A stretch of 64,000 nucleotides of DNA from UBA8231 sp036011085 (lineage in GTDB: Bacteria; Latescibacterota; UBA2968; UBA8231), in NCBI GenBank assembly GCA_036011085.1, contig DASCMS010000065.1, positions 54,804 to 118,803 on the forward strand. Direction: 5' to 3'. Made by a program: the position numbers and the translations under genes. How positions within the stretch are numbered: the first letter of the stretch is position 1; every line of letters begins with the position of its first letter. A model generated the notes under the pieces. It saw only the letters and a program-made list of their open reading frames with translations. It ran no database searches and was not told the DNA's origin. Positions 19,028 through 27,103 of this stretch are shown here, one piece after another.

Positions 19028-20370
19028 CAGGACGCCTGCTCACATACGCCACGGCTGCGCTCATCGCCGCCGGTCTGGTCTCCTGCGGCACGGATGATTC
19101 GATCTCTGCCAACGTGGCCAGCGGCCTGCGTCCCGATGCAGGGCCGGACCAGTCCGTCCTGGTCGGCGCAACGGTGACGCTGGATGGCAGCGGCTCCACG
19201 GTGAGCGGCGGGAGTGCGAGTTACGAGTGGGAGAGTATCTCCTCGCGAATCGCTCTGAACTCCACCGGGCAGGTTTCCACGACGTTCACCGCGAGTGAGG
19301 TGGGGGTTTTCCCATTCCTCCTCTGGGTGGGGGATTCGAATGGCAACAACTGGGTGTCAAGTCTGACAGTGGTCACCGTAAGTGCCTCCGATGCACCTGT
19401 CGCCGATCTGGGCGCTATGATCAGCATCCCGGCAGCCGTCACCGCCATCGGCATCGATATTGACCGCGCTTCCGAGGATGTTCGCCTGGCCCTCGAGGCG
19501 CCCGGTCTCCTGCTTTCCATCGATGCCTTCGAGATCGACCGCTACGAAGTGACCAACGGCGAGTACCGACAGTTTCTGGCGACGGATGGACGAGTTCATG
19601 ACTTCGATGATCTGGCCGGCTTCAGCGATGACCTGCAGCCCGTGGTGGGCGTCGCCTGGCAGGACGCAGCCGACTACTGCGCCGCCCAGGGCAAACGCCT
19701 GCCCACAGAATTCGAATGGGAGTACGCCGCCCGTGGTGTCGATGTCTCAGCGTCTGACCAGCGTCTGACCACCATTGTCAACAGCTACCGCAGTGCCTTT
19801 GACGCGGCTGGCAACAGGACGGAGTTGCGTGACTCAGGCGCGGGCGATGTCTTTGAGGCCGAGGTTCTGGCCTTGCTGGCGGACGTAGTGGCCGAGTCAG
19901 CCGCAGCCAACTATCCATGGGGAACCGAGGCGCCCGATGCCGCGCAACTCAACTTCGGTGGCGAGATCTCCGGCAATGTGCGGCATACCGTGGCGGTGGG
20001 CAGCTACCCGTCCGGGACGAGCCGTTTCGGGGCTCACGATATGGCCGGCAATGTGTGGGAGTGGACGGCGGACGCCTTCGATGAGCGTCTCATGACGAAT
20101 CTCGGTCGCGAGGTCGACCGCAACATCACGACGATCATTCGCGACGTGGAGGGGGCCAAGCAGAGCAACTCGGCCTTCCCTGCGGTGAACCTGGCCAGTG
20201 TCGTGGTGCCCAACCCTCAGGCCGCAGCCCCGAGTGGTGACGATGAGGCGCAACGCGTGATTCGTGGCGGCAGCTGGGCGGATGGCGCCCTGAGCGTGCG
20301 CGGCTCCGCCCGTGGGTTTCTCGCCGAGTCGACACGTACCAATCACACAGGAATCCGCTGCGCGAGGTAG
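19024..20370 (+). CDS. Lipoprotein with PKD-like and FGE (SUMF1)-like domains, probably non-catalytic
   Basis: 448 residues. A signal with a lipobox ending at Cys21 (GLVSC) marks a lipoprotein. A PKD/Ig-like domain follows at about 36-120 (DAGPDQSVLVGATVTLDGSGS). Residues about 165-448 have the formylglycine-generating-enzyme fold: FEIDRYEVTNGEYRQFL, KRLPTEFEWEYAARG, YPWG, DMAGNVWEWTADAF and RVIRGGSWADG. The cysteine pair that FGE uses for copper and catalysis should follow GGSW, but here the stretch reads ADGALSVRGSARG without cysteine, so it is probably not an enzyme. GldJ and GldK of Bacteroidetes gliding/type IX systems are likewise FGE-like lipoproteins. Its place between two exbD genes, with ATGA overlap upstream, points to a structural role in the motor complex. 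Confidence 0.87.
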   Translation: MTGRLLTYATAALIAAGLVSCGTDDSISANVASGLRPDAGPDQSVLVGATVTLDGSGSTVSGGSASYEWESISSRIALNSTGQVSTTFTASEVGVFPFLLWVGDSNGNNWVSSLTVVTVSASDAPVADLGAMISIPAAVTAIGIDIDRASEDVRLALEAPGLLLSIDAFEIDRYEVTNGEYRQFLATDGRVHDFDDLAGFSDDLQPVVGVAWQDAADYCAAQGKRLPTEFEWEYAARGVDVSASDQRLTTIVNSYRSAFDAAGNRTELRDSGAGDVFEAEVLALLADVVAESAAANYPWGTEAPDAAQLNFGGEISGNVRHTVAVGSYPSGTSRFGAHDMAGNVWEWTADAFDERLMTNLGREVDRNITTIIRDVEGAKQSNSAFPAVNLASVVVPNPQAAAPSGDDEAQRVIRGGSWADGALSVRGSARGFLAESTRTNHTGIRCAR

Positions 20371-20372
20371 GT

Positions 20373-20783
20373 ATGGCCGAGGGTTTCGAAGACAAAGACG
20401 AAGTGGAGCTGAACCTGACGCCGTTGATCGACTGCGTCTTTCTGCTCTTGATCTTCTTCATGGTGACCACGGTCTTCACCTCCGCCGCCGGCTTGAAGAT
20501 CGAGCTGCCCGAAGCGAGCAACTGGCAGAAGATCAGAGAGACAAAGCTGTTTCTGGCCGTCGGTGAGGATGGCAAGATGGAGCTCAACGGCAAGGTCGTC
20601 ACCAAGCCGTCGCTGGCCAGCATCCTGATGCAGGAGAAGAACCGCACCCGGGCCGTCACTCTGATCATCAAAGCTGACCAGAAGTCACAGCATGTGCATA
20701 CCCTCGACATCATGGAGATCGCCAAGAACATCGGTATCGAGACGATCTCTCTCGCCGTCGAGCAGACCGAGAAGGACAGTTGA
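20373..20783 (+). CDS. exbD: ExbD/TolR family protein (second copy)
   Basis: 136 residues. A short acidic cytoplasmic tail (EGFEDKDEVE) precedes the transmembrane helix with NLTPLIDCVF, the protonatable aspartate being Asp20, and then LLLIFFMVTTVF. A periplasmic domain of about 95 residues ends the protein. The helix is almost identical to that of the first ExbD, but the periplasmic domain is not, so each probably contacts a different partner. It starts two bases after the FGE-like lipoprotein stop and precedes the TonB-like gene by about 50 bases. Confidence 0.93.
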   Translation: MAEGFEDKDEVELNLTPLIDCVFLLLIFFMVTTVFTSAAGLKIELPEASNWQKIRETKLFLAVGEDGKMELNGKVVTKPSLASILMQEKNRTRAVTLIIKADQKSQHVHTLDIMEIAKNIGIETISLAVEQTEKDS

Positions 20784-20834
20784 CATGGTGCGCGACCCAG
20801 TGCAGCCCGCACCGGTCACCGTGAGGAGTCCGTC

Positions 20835-22109
20835 ATGGCCGTAAGCAACCGATTCAGGGGTCCCGCCGCAGACGTTGATCTGGGTCGGCTTCTCAACAAG
20901 GGGCTGAAGATCACCGGGGCCTGTTTCGCCCTGGCCCTCATCGGACATCTGGCCTTCATGCTCCAGGAGATCGACTCCGGGGACGAGGAGGCGCAGCGAC
21001 CCTTGACGACACGCTTCGTCCAGCGCCAGCCGCGGCTGACCAAGCCGATGGAGATGCGCAAGAAGCCGAAGCCCCGCCAGCGCAAGATGGTTCGGCAGCA
21101 GGTCAAGCTGCAGGCGCGTCAGACGAGACTGACAAACACGGCGGTGGGGGGTATCTCGTTGCGTTCCATGGCGGCCCCGCAGGTCACGCTCGACACCGGT
21201 TCCGACCTGGTATCCATCGATCTCGGCGCCCGCTCGACCGACATCGGTGTGACGACCTCCAAGGAGCCGGACAACAAGATCGACATGCGTGAGCAGTTGC
21301 TGGATCTGGATTTTCTCGACACGGGCAAGTTCCAGGCCATGGTCATCCAGGACCCGAACGACAAGCGCAACATCACCGGCTACTTCCACATCGCCCAGGC
21401 CTACTCGGCGCGCATGGTGGAAGCGAACATCGTCGGCTTCGTCCGCTCCGGTGACAGCGGCACGAGCATGCTGCAGAACCCGCACGCGGTGCAGAACCTG
21501 GTGGACTCGATGAACGAGTTCACCGACATCCAGGCCGACTTCTCCTCGCGTATGCCTCTCAGTTCGAAGGATCTGCTGGAGACGCCCTGGGTCTTCATCC
21601 CCGCCGTTCGCTTCACGCTGACGGAGGGTGAGTTGTCCAATCTCGGGAAATACCTCGAGAACGGCGGCTTCCTGCTGGCCGACGCGGGCCAGACAGTGGG
21701 TGGCAATGAAGACAGCTTCATCCGACTCATGGTGCGGGATGCCCTGGCCACCGTCGGCCGGCGCGCCAAGTTCAGGAGGCTACCGAACGATCACCCCATC
21801 TTCCACACCTTCTTCGACTTTGACGGCCCACCCCGAGCCCTGCTCGGCGGACCCGGAATCGGCGGTGACAACTCCGGTGAAGGGCGCAACAACGTCGACT
21901 ACCTGATGGGTCTCGAGATCGACGAGCGGCTCGCCTGTATCATCACGTATCAGAACATCGGCACGGCCTGGGAGAATCTCGGCTACCGCAACGACAAGAG
22001 TCTGTATTCCGACAACACGCGCCACCTGCAGTTCGGGGTCAACACCATCGTCTTCGCCCTGACGCAGGAAGGCTCCATCACCAATCGTGTTATGGAGATC
22101 GTCCGCTAG
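20835..22109 (+). CDS. TonB-like anchor fused to a DUF4159-like domain
   Basis: 424 residues. A single transmembrane helix (about 24-45) is followed by a very basic, proline-containing stretch (about 55-100, RQPRLTKPMEMRKKPKPRQRK) like the periplasm-spanning part of TonB. Instead of the small TonB C-terminal fold, residues about 195-420 resemble DUF4159, with ENGGFLLADAG, then a PNDHPIFHTFFDF block and GRNNVDYLMGLEIDERLACIITYQNIG-type elements. DUF4159 has no settled function. GAGGAG lies six bases before the ATG. Following ExbB, ExbD and ExbD, it occupies the usual tonB position, so it may transmit force to the outer-membrane paralogue whose GTG start overlaps its stop by one base. Confidence 0.8.
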   Translation: MAVSNRFRGPAADVDLGRLLNKGLKITGACFALALIGHLAFMLQEIDSGDEEAQRPLTTRFVQRQPRLTKPMEMRKKPKPRQRKMVRQQVKLQARQTRLTNTAVGGISLRSMAAPQVTLDTGSDLVSIDLGARSTDIGVTTSKEPDNKIDMREQLLDLDFLDTGKFQAMVIQDPNDKRNITGYFHIAQAYSARMVEANIVGFVRSGDSGTSMLQNPHAVQNLVDSMNEFTDIQADFSSRMPLSSKDLLETPWVFIPAVRFTLTEGELSNLGKYLENGGFLLADAGQTVGGNEDSFIRLMVRDALATVGRRAKFRRLPNDHPIFHTFFDFDGPPRALLGGPGIGGDNSGEGRNNVDYLMGLEIDERLACIITYQNIGTAWENLGYRNDKSLYSDNTRHLQFGVNTIVFALTQEGSITNRVMEIVR

Positions 22110-24877
22110 TGAAAGGGCTGAAAGACATACGGTTCGCCCTGCTGCGGACGGGATGGCTGACTCTGGCTCTGGCGCAGTTCGTGCCTCTGCCCGGACAGGC
22201 GCAGTACCGCTACGGACTCTACGAAGAGCCCGCTCAGCTGAGTACGTTCGAACAGGGCTGGACGCCGCGCAGCCGCTTCCTGTTGCGGCCGAATACGGGT
22301 CTCGACTACAACAACATGGGCTGGACCCGGTACCGGGAACGGGGATCCGGTTTCGACTGGCTGGCAACATACGACCAACTCGGCGAGCCATGGCTGGCCG
22401 GTTCGGCAACCATGTTCAGCTGGACGGAAGATCGCACGAGGGCGCCTAATTACAGCAGCTCGTGGAATCGCTCAGGCAATCTGCAGGGTCGCCACAACGG
22501 CATCATCGTCGCCAAGGAGGAGTTCAGCGCCGGCGCCCTTCGCTTCATGATGGGCAGCTCGATCCGCTCGACCTTCACGTCACTGACCTTTGACAAGGCG
22601 CGCTTCAACGGGATCCGCGCCGACGCCATCATCGGGCAGAATCACGAACTGACGATCCTGAGCACGAGGTCCTCCGATCCGCGGCTGCGGATCCGACTCG
22701 TTGACATCGGCGATGTGGTCCGCGATCAGGGCACCCTGTTGACGGGCGGTCACTGGCATGGCCGTTTTCTCCAGGGGGCCATCGACTTCGGTGCAACCCT
22801 GGTCAACCATCACCGCTTTGACAGTCTGCAGGAGGACGGCAACTACTGGCGCGGTACGATTCCCAGGCAGATGAATCCCGACTCCGTCGTCGTCCGCGTC
22901 AGCGACGACAGCCGCGGTATCACCAGCGGCGCCAGCGTCTACGGCGGCTCCGCGCGAATGACACTGCGCAACGATGCCAGGGTCAATCGGGTCGTCGATG
23001 GCATCCAGCCGGTGGTCTTCGTCACCGATGGTGTGGGACGGCAGGACGGTCACTGGGTGGTCACGGGAAGTGAATACCTGGAACAGGTGGTTTCCGTACC
23101 CAACTCCGCCGTCGGCGTGAACACGACCTCCATCGTCGGCGACGATTACCAGCTGGGTATGCGGCAGGTGCACCGGGCGACGGATCTCGTCTCGGTCACG
23201 GAGCGGATCCGGCGCTCGCCGCTGTTGATCCGCCAGCGGGCGGAGGGGGACGGCTCCGGCGCGGCCCGTGGCGTGTCCTTCGACCACGGTCTGGCTACGG
23301 CCCTGAACGTGATGGGCCTCAATGGCAAGCTGTCCCTGGGTACGGCCATCATCGACTGGGAGTTTGCCCGCTCTCTGGCCTATCTGCAGTTCCCCGAGGA
23401 ACAGATCGGGACACGCAGCCGCTACGCTGGCAACGCCTTCTTTGCCCGTGGCACACAGGGGTGGCGGAGCCACGTTCTCGGCGGCGAGTTCTTCAGCATC
23501 AGCCCCCGGTATCAGAGTTACGCTCTGGATGACCGGAACTTCCGGCAGGGAGAGCATGTCGCCTTCGGCAACGCCGACGTCATCGATCGCAACTTCGACG
23601 GCAATTCGTACGACTTCTACTTCAACGAGATCCAGCCGAACGTGTACAGCACGGGCAACGAAAAACGCAGCATGTCCTGGGGCCTGGTCGACGACAACGA
23701 CGACGACGACCAGTTCCTCGATCAGGGTCAGAACGACGCGCCCTTCCGCATCCGGACGCAGCCGAACGAATCAGGTGTCTACCCGGGATGGGACCTGGAT
23801 CAGGACGGAACCCCCGACTACAACCGGAACCGCAACAGCATCCCCGACTTTGCCGAGCCCTTCTTCAAATACGAGCAGGAAGAGCAGACGTTTTATTGGG
23901 GCGACGACTACAACCACAACGGTGTGCTCGATTACTTCGAGGACGATTCACTGCCCGACTATCCCTATTACAAGGACGAACGCGGCAACCACATCTTCGT
24001 CGACCTGGATCTACCGGTACGCGGCCTCGGCCTGCGCCTGGGGCGCATGCGGGTGGCGCAGATCGCCGGCTCGGCGAGCAGTGACGCCGATTACGTCGCC
24101 GCCCACTACCGCCGCGTGTATCCGGGCCGGGCCCGGCTGCAGTGGGAGCACGAGTTCAAACGGGTCGAAGATGACATCCCCAACCACACCTACACCTACA
24201 TCCTCGACCAGAACATTGCCGACGTGGACGGACTCTATTCGTCGATCTTCGTCGAGGATCGTCTGCACATGCGGGACAGCAACCTGAACCGGGGATACGT
24301 GGGCACGCACTTACAACCCCTGCGCGGCCTGAACCTGCACAACAATCTGCGCTACGAGATCAACAGCAAGAACGCCGCCACCTTCGGTGCCGGATTGTCC
24401 CAGGAGAGCGAAACCCTCAGCACGTGGGCCCTGGTCAACAAGATCGACTACACGTGGCAGTGGCAAGGAATCAGCCTGCAACCGCGGCTGAAACACGTCT
24501 ATCTGCGGCAGGACGAACAACTGGGAACCGGACCGGGCGGCCTGCCCAGTGGTCGCGATGTAACCGAGCTGGTGCCCATCCTGATGGGGGGCTTCCACCT
24601 GACGAGCCTGACGAATCTCGAACTGGGTATCGAGGGCTTTCCCTTCTTCAAGGAAAGGTTCGTCGATCGCGACAACGAGATTCGCGACTTCAAGTCCGAG
24701 ACGTACCTGGCGCAGCTGAAGATGAAAGGCGTCAGCGGCGGCTTCAACATCTTCCTCGTAACCGGCATCCAGTACACCCGCAAGGAATTTGACGACAAGA
24801 GCCTGGAGTCGGGCGGCTTCGTCCGCAGCTTCTTCCAGATCTTCGTCGGCGAGCAGATCCTTGCGGCGGCCCAGTAG
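22109..24877 (+). CDS. Large outer-membrane protein, paralogue 3 of 3
   Basis: 922 residues starting at a GTG that overlaps the previous stop (TAGTG). The signal peptide spans about 1-31 (cleavage after GQA). It shares with the two tandem proteins the NYNNMGWTRYR-like N-terminal block, the STFTSLTFDKARFNGIRAD block, the WGLVDDNDDDDQ element, and the Asp-rich segment near residue 562 (DLDQDGTPDYNRNRN, WGDDYNHNGVLDYFEDD, PDYPYYKDERGNH). It is more divergent than the other two are from each other. The C-terminal part alternates as beta strands. Direct coupling to the TonB-like gene makes it the best candidate for the energised outer-membrane partner, although no canonical TonB box or plug domain was recognised. 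Confidence 0.75.
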   Translation: MKGLKDIRFALLRTGWLTLALAQFVPLPGQAQYRYGLYEEPAQLSTFEQGWTPRSRFLLRPNTGLDYNNMGWTRYRERGSGFDWLATYDQLGEPWLAGSATMFSWTEDRTRAPNYSSSWNRSGNLQGRHNGIIVAKEEFSAGALRFMMGSSIRSTFTSLTFDKARFNGIRADAIIGQNHELTILSTRSSDPRLRIRLVDIGDVVRDQGTLLTGGHWHGRFLQGAIDFGATLVNHHRFDSLQEDGNYWRGTIPRQMNPDSVVVRVSDDSRGITSGASVYGGSARMTLRNDARVNRVVDGIQPVVFVTDGVGRQDGHWVVTGSEYLEQVVSVPNSAVGVNTTSIVGDDYQLGMRQVHRATDLVSVTERIRRSPLLIRQRAEGDGSGAARGVSFDHGLATALNVMGLNGKLSLGTAIIDWEFARSLAYLQFPEEQIGTRSRYAGNAFFARGTQGWRSHVLGGEFFSISPRYQSYALDDRNFRQGEHVAFGNADVIDRNFDGNSYDFYFNEIQPNVYSTGNEKRSMSWGLVDDNDDDDQFLDQGQNDAPFRIRTQPNESGVYPGWDLDQDGTPDYNRNRNSIPDFAEPFFKYEQEEQTFYWGDDYNHNGVLDYFEDDSLPDYPYYKDERGNHIFVDLDLPVRGLGLRLGRMRVAQIAGSASSDADYVAAHYRRVYPGRARLQWEHEFKRVEDDIPNHTYTYILDQNIADVDGLYSSIFVEDRLHMRDSNLNRGYVGTHLQPLRGLNLHNNLRYEINSKNAATFGAGLSQESETLSTWALVNKIDYTWQWQGISLQPRLKHVYLRQDEQLGTGPGGLPSGRDVTELVPILMGGFHLTSLTNLELGIEGFPFFKERFVDRDNEIRDFKSETYLAQLKMKGVSGGFNIFLVTGIQYTRKEFDDKSLESGGFVRSFFQIFVGEQILAAAQ

Positions 24878-24898
24878 GACAGAACGGAGAGATATCGC

Positions 24899-25714
24899 AT
24901 GAGGTCACGTGTTTGGGCGGCGCTCCTGATGCCAGCCATCCTGCTGATGGGATGCATCGGCGGCACCTTGCAGGGATTCCTGCCCCCCGTCTACGAGTAC
25001 ACATCGCTGCTCGTCCCCAACGCCGACGGTGATGCCGCCTACGCGGTCAACGCCGACGGTTCGATCACCTTCGACGAGGAGGGCCTGCGCATCACGGTGC
25101 GCAACCTGTCCGACAACGAACTGAACGAACGCTACTCGGATGTGTCGTATCAGGATCGCTTCTCGGCCAATCCCTTCACCTACGGCAACTGGCGGGATCC
25201 GTCACTGGGCTATACCCCCAGCCGGTTCACCGTGTTCGAGGTGGAGGTCTTCAATCCCGTGCTGCCAAAAGTCGAGTTGCCGCCCAACGGCGTCGTGCTG
25301 CGTACGGGACAGGGCGAGTACCTGCAGTTTTTCGGCATCAATCGGGAAGACTCGGAAAACAGCCTGGAGGATTACTACACGCTGACCCGCGGTCCCGGAG
25401 GCAACGAGCAGTATCGATTTGATCAACGGATGGGAATTATCCGAGAGGAGCTCTACCGGGGCGACCAGCAGGTGTTCAAGGGAGACGACTACAGCGGCTT
25501 CATCGTCTTCGAGTCGCTCCATCCGGACGTGACGACCATCGAGCTGCTCGTCACCGACCTCGCCCTGCAGTTTGACGAGTCAAACAACCCCAGTAAGACG
25601 ACGGATCTCACATTCCGCTTCGACCGCCGCATCGACAAGCGCCGGCTGGAGGGCGAAGAAGAACGAGCCGCCCGCCAGCGCACCTGGGTGCTGCCAGCGA
25701 CGGCGCAGAGATAG
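24899..25714 (+). CDS. Lipoprotein of unknown function
   Basis: 271 residues with a clear lipobox ending at Cys19 (LLMGC). The mature part looks like a beta-sandwich domain, with segments such as GLRITVRNLSDNELNERY, FTVFEVEVFNP and FIVFESLHPD. The C-terminus carries a charged helix (RRLEGEEERAARQR). I cannot name the family. It follows the third outer-membrane paralogue after 21 bases, with a GGAGAG stretch before the ATG, and closes the 6.5-25.7 kb run, so it is probably an accessory lipoprotein of the same envelope complex. Confidence 0.68.
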   Translation: MRSRVWAALLMPAILLMGCIGGTLQGFLPPVYEYTSLLVPNADGDAAYAVNADGSITFDEEGLRITVRNLSDNELNERYSDVSYQDRFSANPFTYGNWRDPSLGYTPSRFTVFEVEVFNPVLPKVELPPNGVVLRTGQGEYLQFFGINREDSENSLEDYYTLTRGPGGNEQYRFDQRMGIIREELYRGDQQVFKGDDYSGFIVFESLHPDVTTIELLVTDLALQFDESNNPSKTTDLTFRFDRRIDKRRLEGEEERAARQRTWVLPATAQR

Positions 25715-25728
25715 GTTCAGACGATTGC

Positions 25729-25786
25729 TTGACAATCATCCACACGGCCGTATTTTCAGCTTCTATTCCCCTAGAGGAGGAAACTC
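25729..25786 (+). promoter_or_regulatory. Strong sigma70-type promoter and Shine-Dalgarno for the CBM9-like gene
   Basis: TTGACA at 25729-25734, a 16-base spacer and TATTTT at 25751-25756 form a good housekeeping promoter. AGGAGG at 25775-25780 lies six bases before the ATG at 25787. It is the clearest promoter plus ribosome site in the window, so the downstream gene is probably highly expressed and separately transcribed. Confidence 0.7.
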
Positions 25787-27022
25787 ATGAGGAACAAACT
25801 GCTCGGGGCGGCCATGCTCGCCCTCACCCCTGCGGTGGTCTTCGCGCAGAGCGAGATCGCCGTAGAGAACACCGGCAACGTCGAACGTCCCATGGCCGAA
25901 GGCCAGGTCGTGGCCGACGTGAACTACGTGCACACGGTCCTGTGGACGGACGGTTCTGCCGGCAGTTACGATGTGTACGTGTCGGAGGCCGCGATCACAG
26001 ATGTGGGCGCCGCCAACGTCTATCGCATCGGCACCGGGGTTCCCGTCGGCCAGCAGGCCTACGAGTATCCCATCCAGACCCCCTTCGCCGACCAGGTCGG
26101 TGACGTGGACCTGTTCTACGCCGTCACCGCCGGCGGCTCCAGCGCCGTCGAGGCCGGTGTCAACGCCACGACCTCCGGCACCTCGGGTTCGCGTGAATGG
26201 TCACAGCCCTTCTACTGGTTCCTCGATGCTCCGTTCATCGATGGGTCCCTCAGTGAGTGGGCCTTCGATTTCGTCGAGGTCAGTCCTGAGAACCCGGACA
26301 ACTTCTTCGGCGGCGAGATCGACAACGCCGACGACTTCTCCGGTCGCATGGCCATGGGTGTCGACGAGGACAACGTCTACTTCGCCACGTCCGTCACCGA
26401 TGACGCGCTGATCAACGTCAACGAGACCGGTTCTGGTGATGTCTGGCAGGGCGACGCCGTCGAGATGTACATCGGCTACTACGACATGCGTCCGAGCGAC
26501 CTGCGTCACCCGGCCAGCCAGTTCGGCAACGAGAGTGATCCACATCTGGCCGAGCCGGATTGGCAGCTGGTGATCGCCGCCAACGCCTTCGACAACTCGC
26601 AGCGCAGTCACTCCTACGATGGCAGCGCCGCCGATGAGGCAGGTGTTCCCAATCGTCCCCTCGGAGATGCCGGTCTCGAAGTGCTGACCGTCGACCTGGG
26701 CGACGGCGACTGGGCCATCGAGGCCGGTCTGCCGCACGTGGGTATGCAGTTCGATCCCTCGCTGGTGGGTGTCTTTACGCCGCAGATCGGTATGATCAAT
26801 CCCGTCACGTACGTGCTCAATGACGGCGACGATCCCTCCGGTGGTCGTCAGGGCCAGCTCTTCTGGGCCTCAGACGAGAGCGCCAACAACGCCTGGAATA
26901 CACCGGCGTCGTGGCAGAAGCACCACACGATCTACGATCCGCGTGTCTTCGGTCTCGGAGCACCTCCGACCGCCGTCGAAGCTTCGACGTGGGGTCAGAT
27001 CAAGGCCGGCGTGGCTCGCTAG
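25787..27022 (+). CDS. Secreted protein with CBM9-like domain
   Basis: 411 residues with a signal peptide (about 1-20, cleavage after VFA). Residues about 35-125 look like a fibronectin-III or similar beta-sandwich (VLWTDGSAGSYDVYV). From about residue 145 the sequence has the CBM9/DOMON-type opening FIDGSLSEWAF, with the later elements ENVYFATSVTDDAL-like and GDAVEMYIGYYD, which bind sugars or heme in known families. The same FIDG/IDGDPGDW-type element is found in the sensor kinase at 33358. It has its own strong promoter and ribosome site, and is followed by a strong hairpin. It may be an abundant surface or periplasmic carbohydrate-binding protein; the ligand is unknown. Confidence 0.75.
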   Translation: MRNKLLGAAMLALTPAVVFAQSEIAVENTGNVERPMAEGQVVADVNYVHTVLWTDGSAGSYDVYVSEAAITDVGAANVYRIGTGVPVGQQAYEYPIQTPFADQVGDVDLFYAVTAGGSSAVEAGVNATTSGTSGSREWSQPFYWFLDAPFIDGSLSEWAFDFVEVSPENPDNFFGGEIDNADDFSGRMAMGVDEDNVYFATSVTDDALINVNETGSGDVWQGDAVEMYIGYYDMRPSDLRHPASQFGNESDPHLAEPDWQLVIAANAFDNSQRSHSYDGSAADEAGVPNRPLGDAGLEVLTVDLGDGDWAIEAGLPHVGMQFDPSLVGVFTPQIGMINPVTYVLNDGDDPSGGRQGQLFWASDESANNAWNTPASWQKHHTIYDPRVFGLGAPPTAVEASTWGQIKAGVAR

Positions 27023-27055
27023 CTGAGCCTCTGCCCGACCAACGCTGTAGCATTC

Positions 27056-27089
27056 AAGCCCCCGCCGAATCCTGATTCGGCGGGGGCTT
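27056..27089 (+). terminator. Long GC-rich hairpin after the CBM9-like gene
   Basis: Arms at 27056-27071 and 27074-27089 pair perfectly over 16 bases (core GCCCCCGCCGAATC), with only a few unpaired bases at the tip. The following tract is only weakly T-rich. It lies 34 bases after the stop and 14 bases before the ATG at 27104. Confidence 0.75.
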
Positions 27090-27103
27090 CTGCGTCCCTT
27101 CCC

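Noticed and set aside
19024..20370. Role as activator of the sulfatase at 45304
   Set aside because: The required cysteines are missing and the protein is a lipoprotein, whereas the sulfatase appears cytoplasmic.
22109..24877. Assignment as a classical TonB-dependent receptor
   Set aside because: No plug domain or TonB box could be seen, and the Asp-rich block does not belong to that family.
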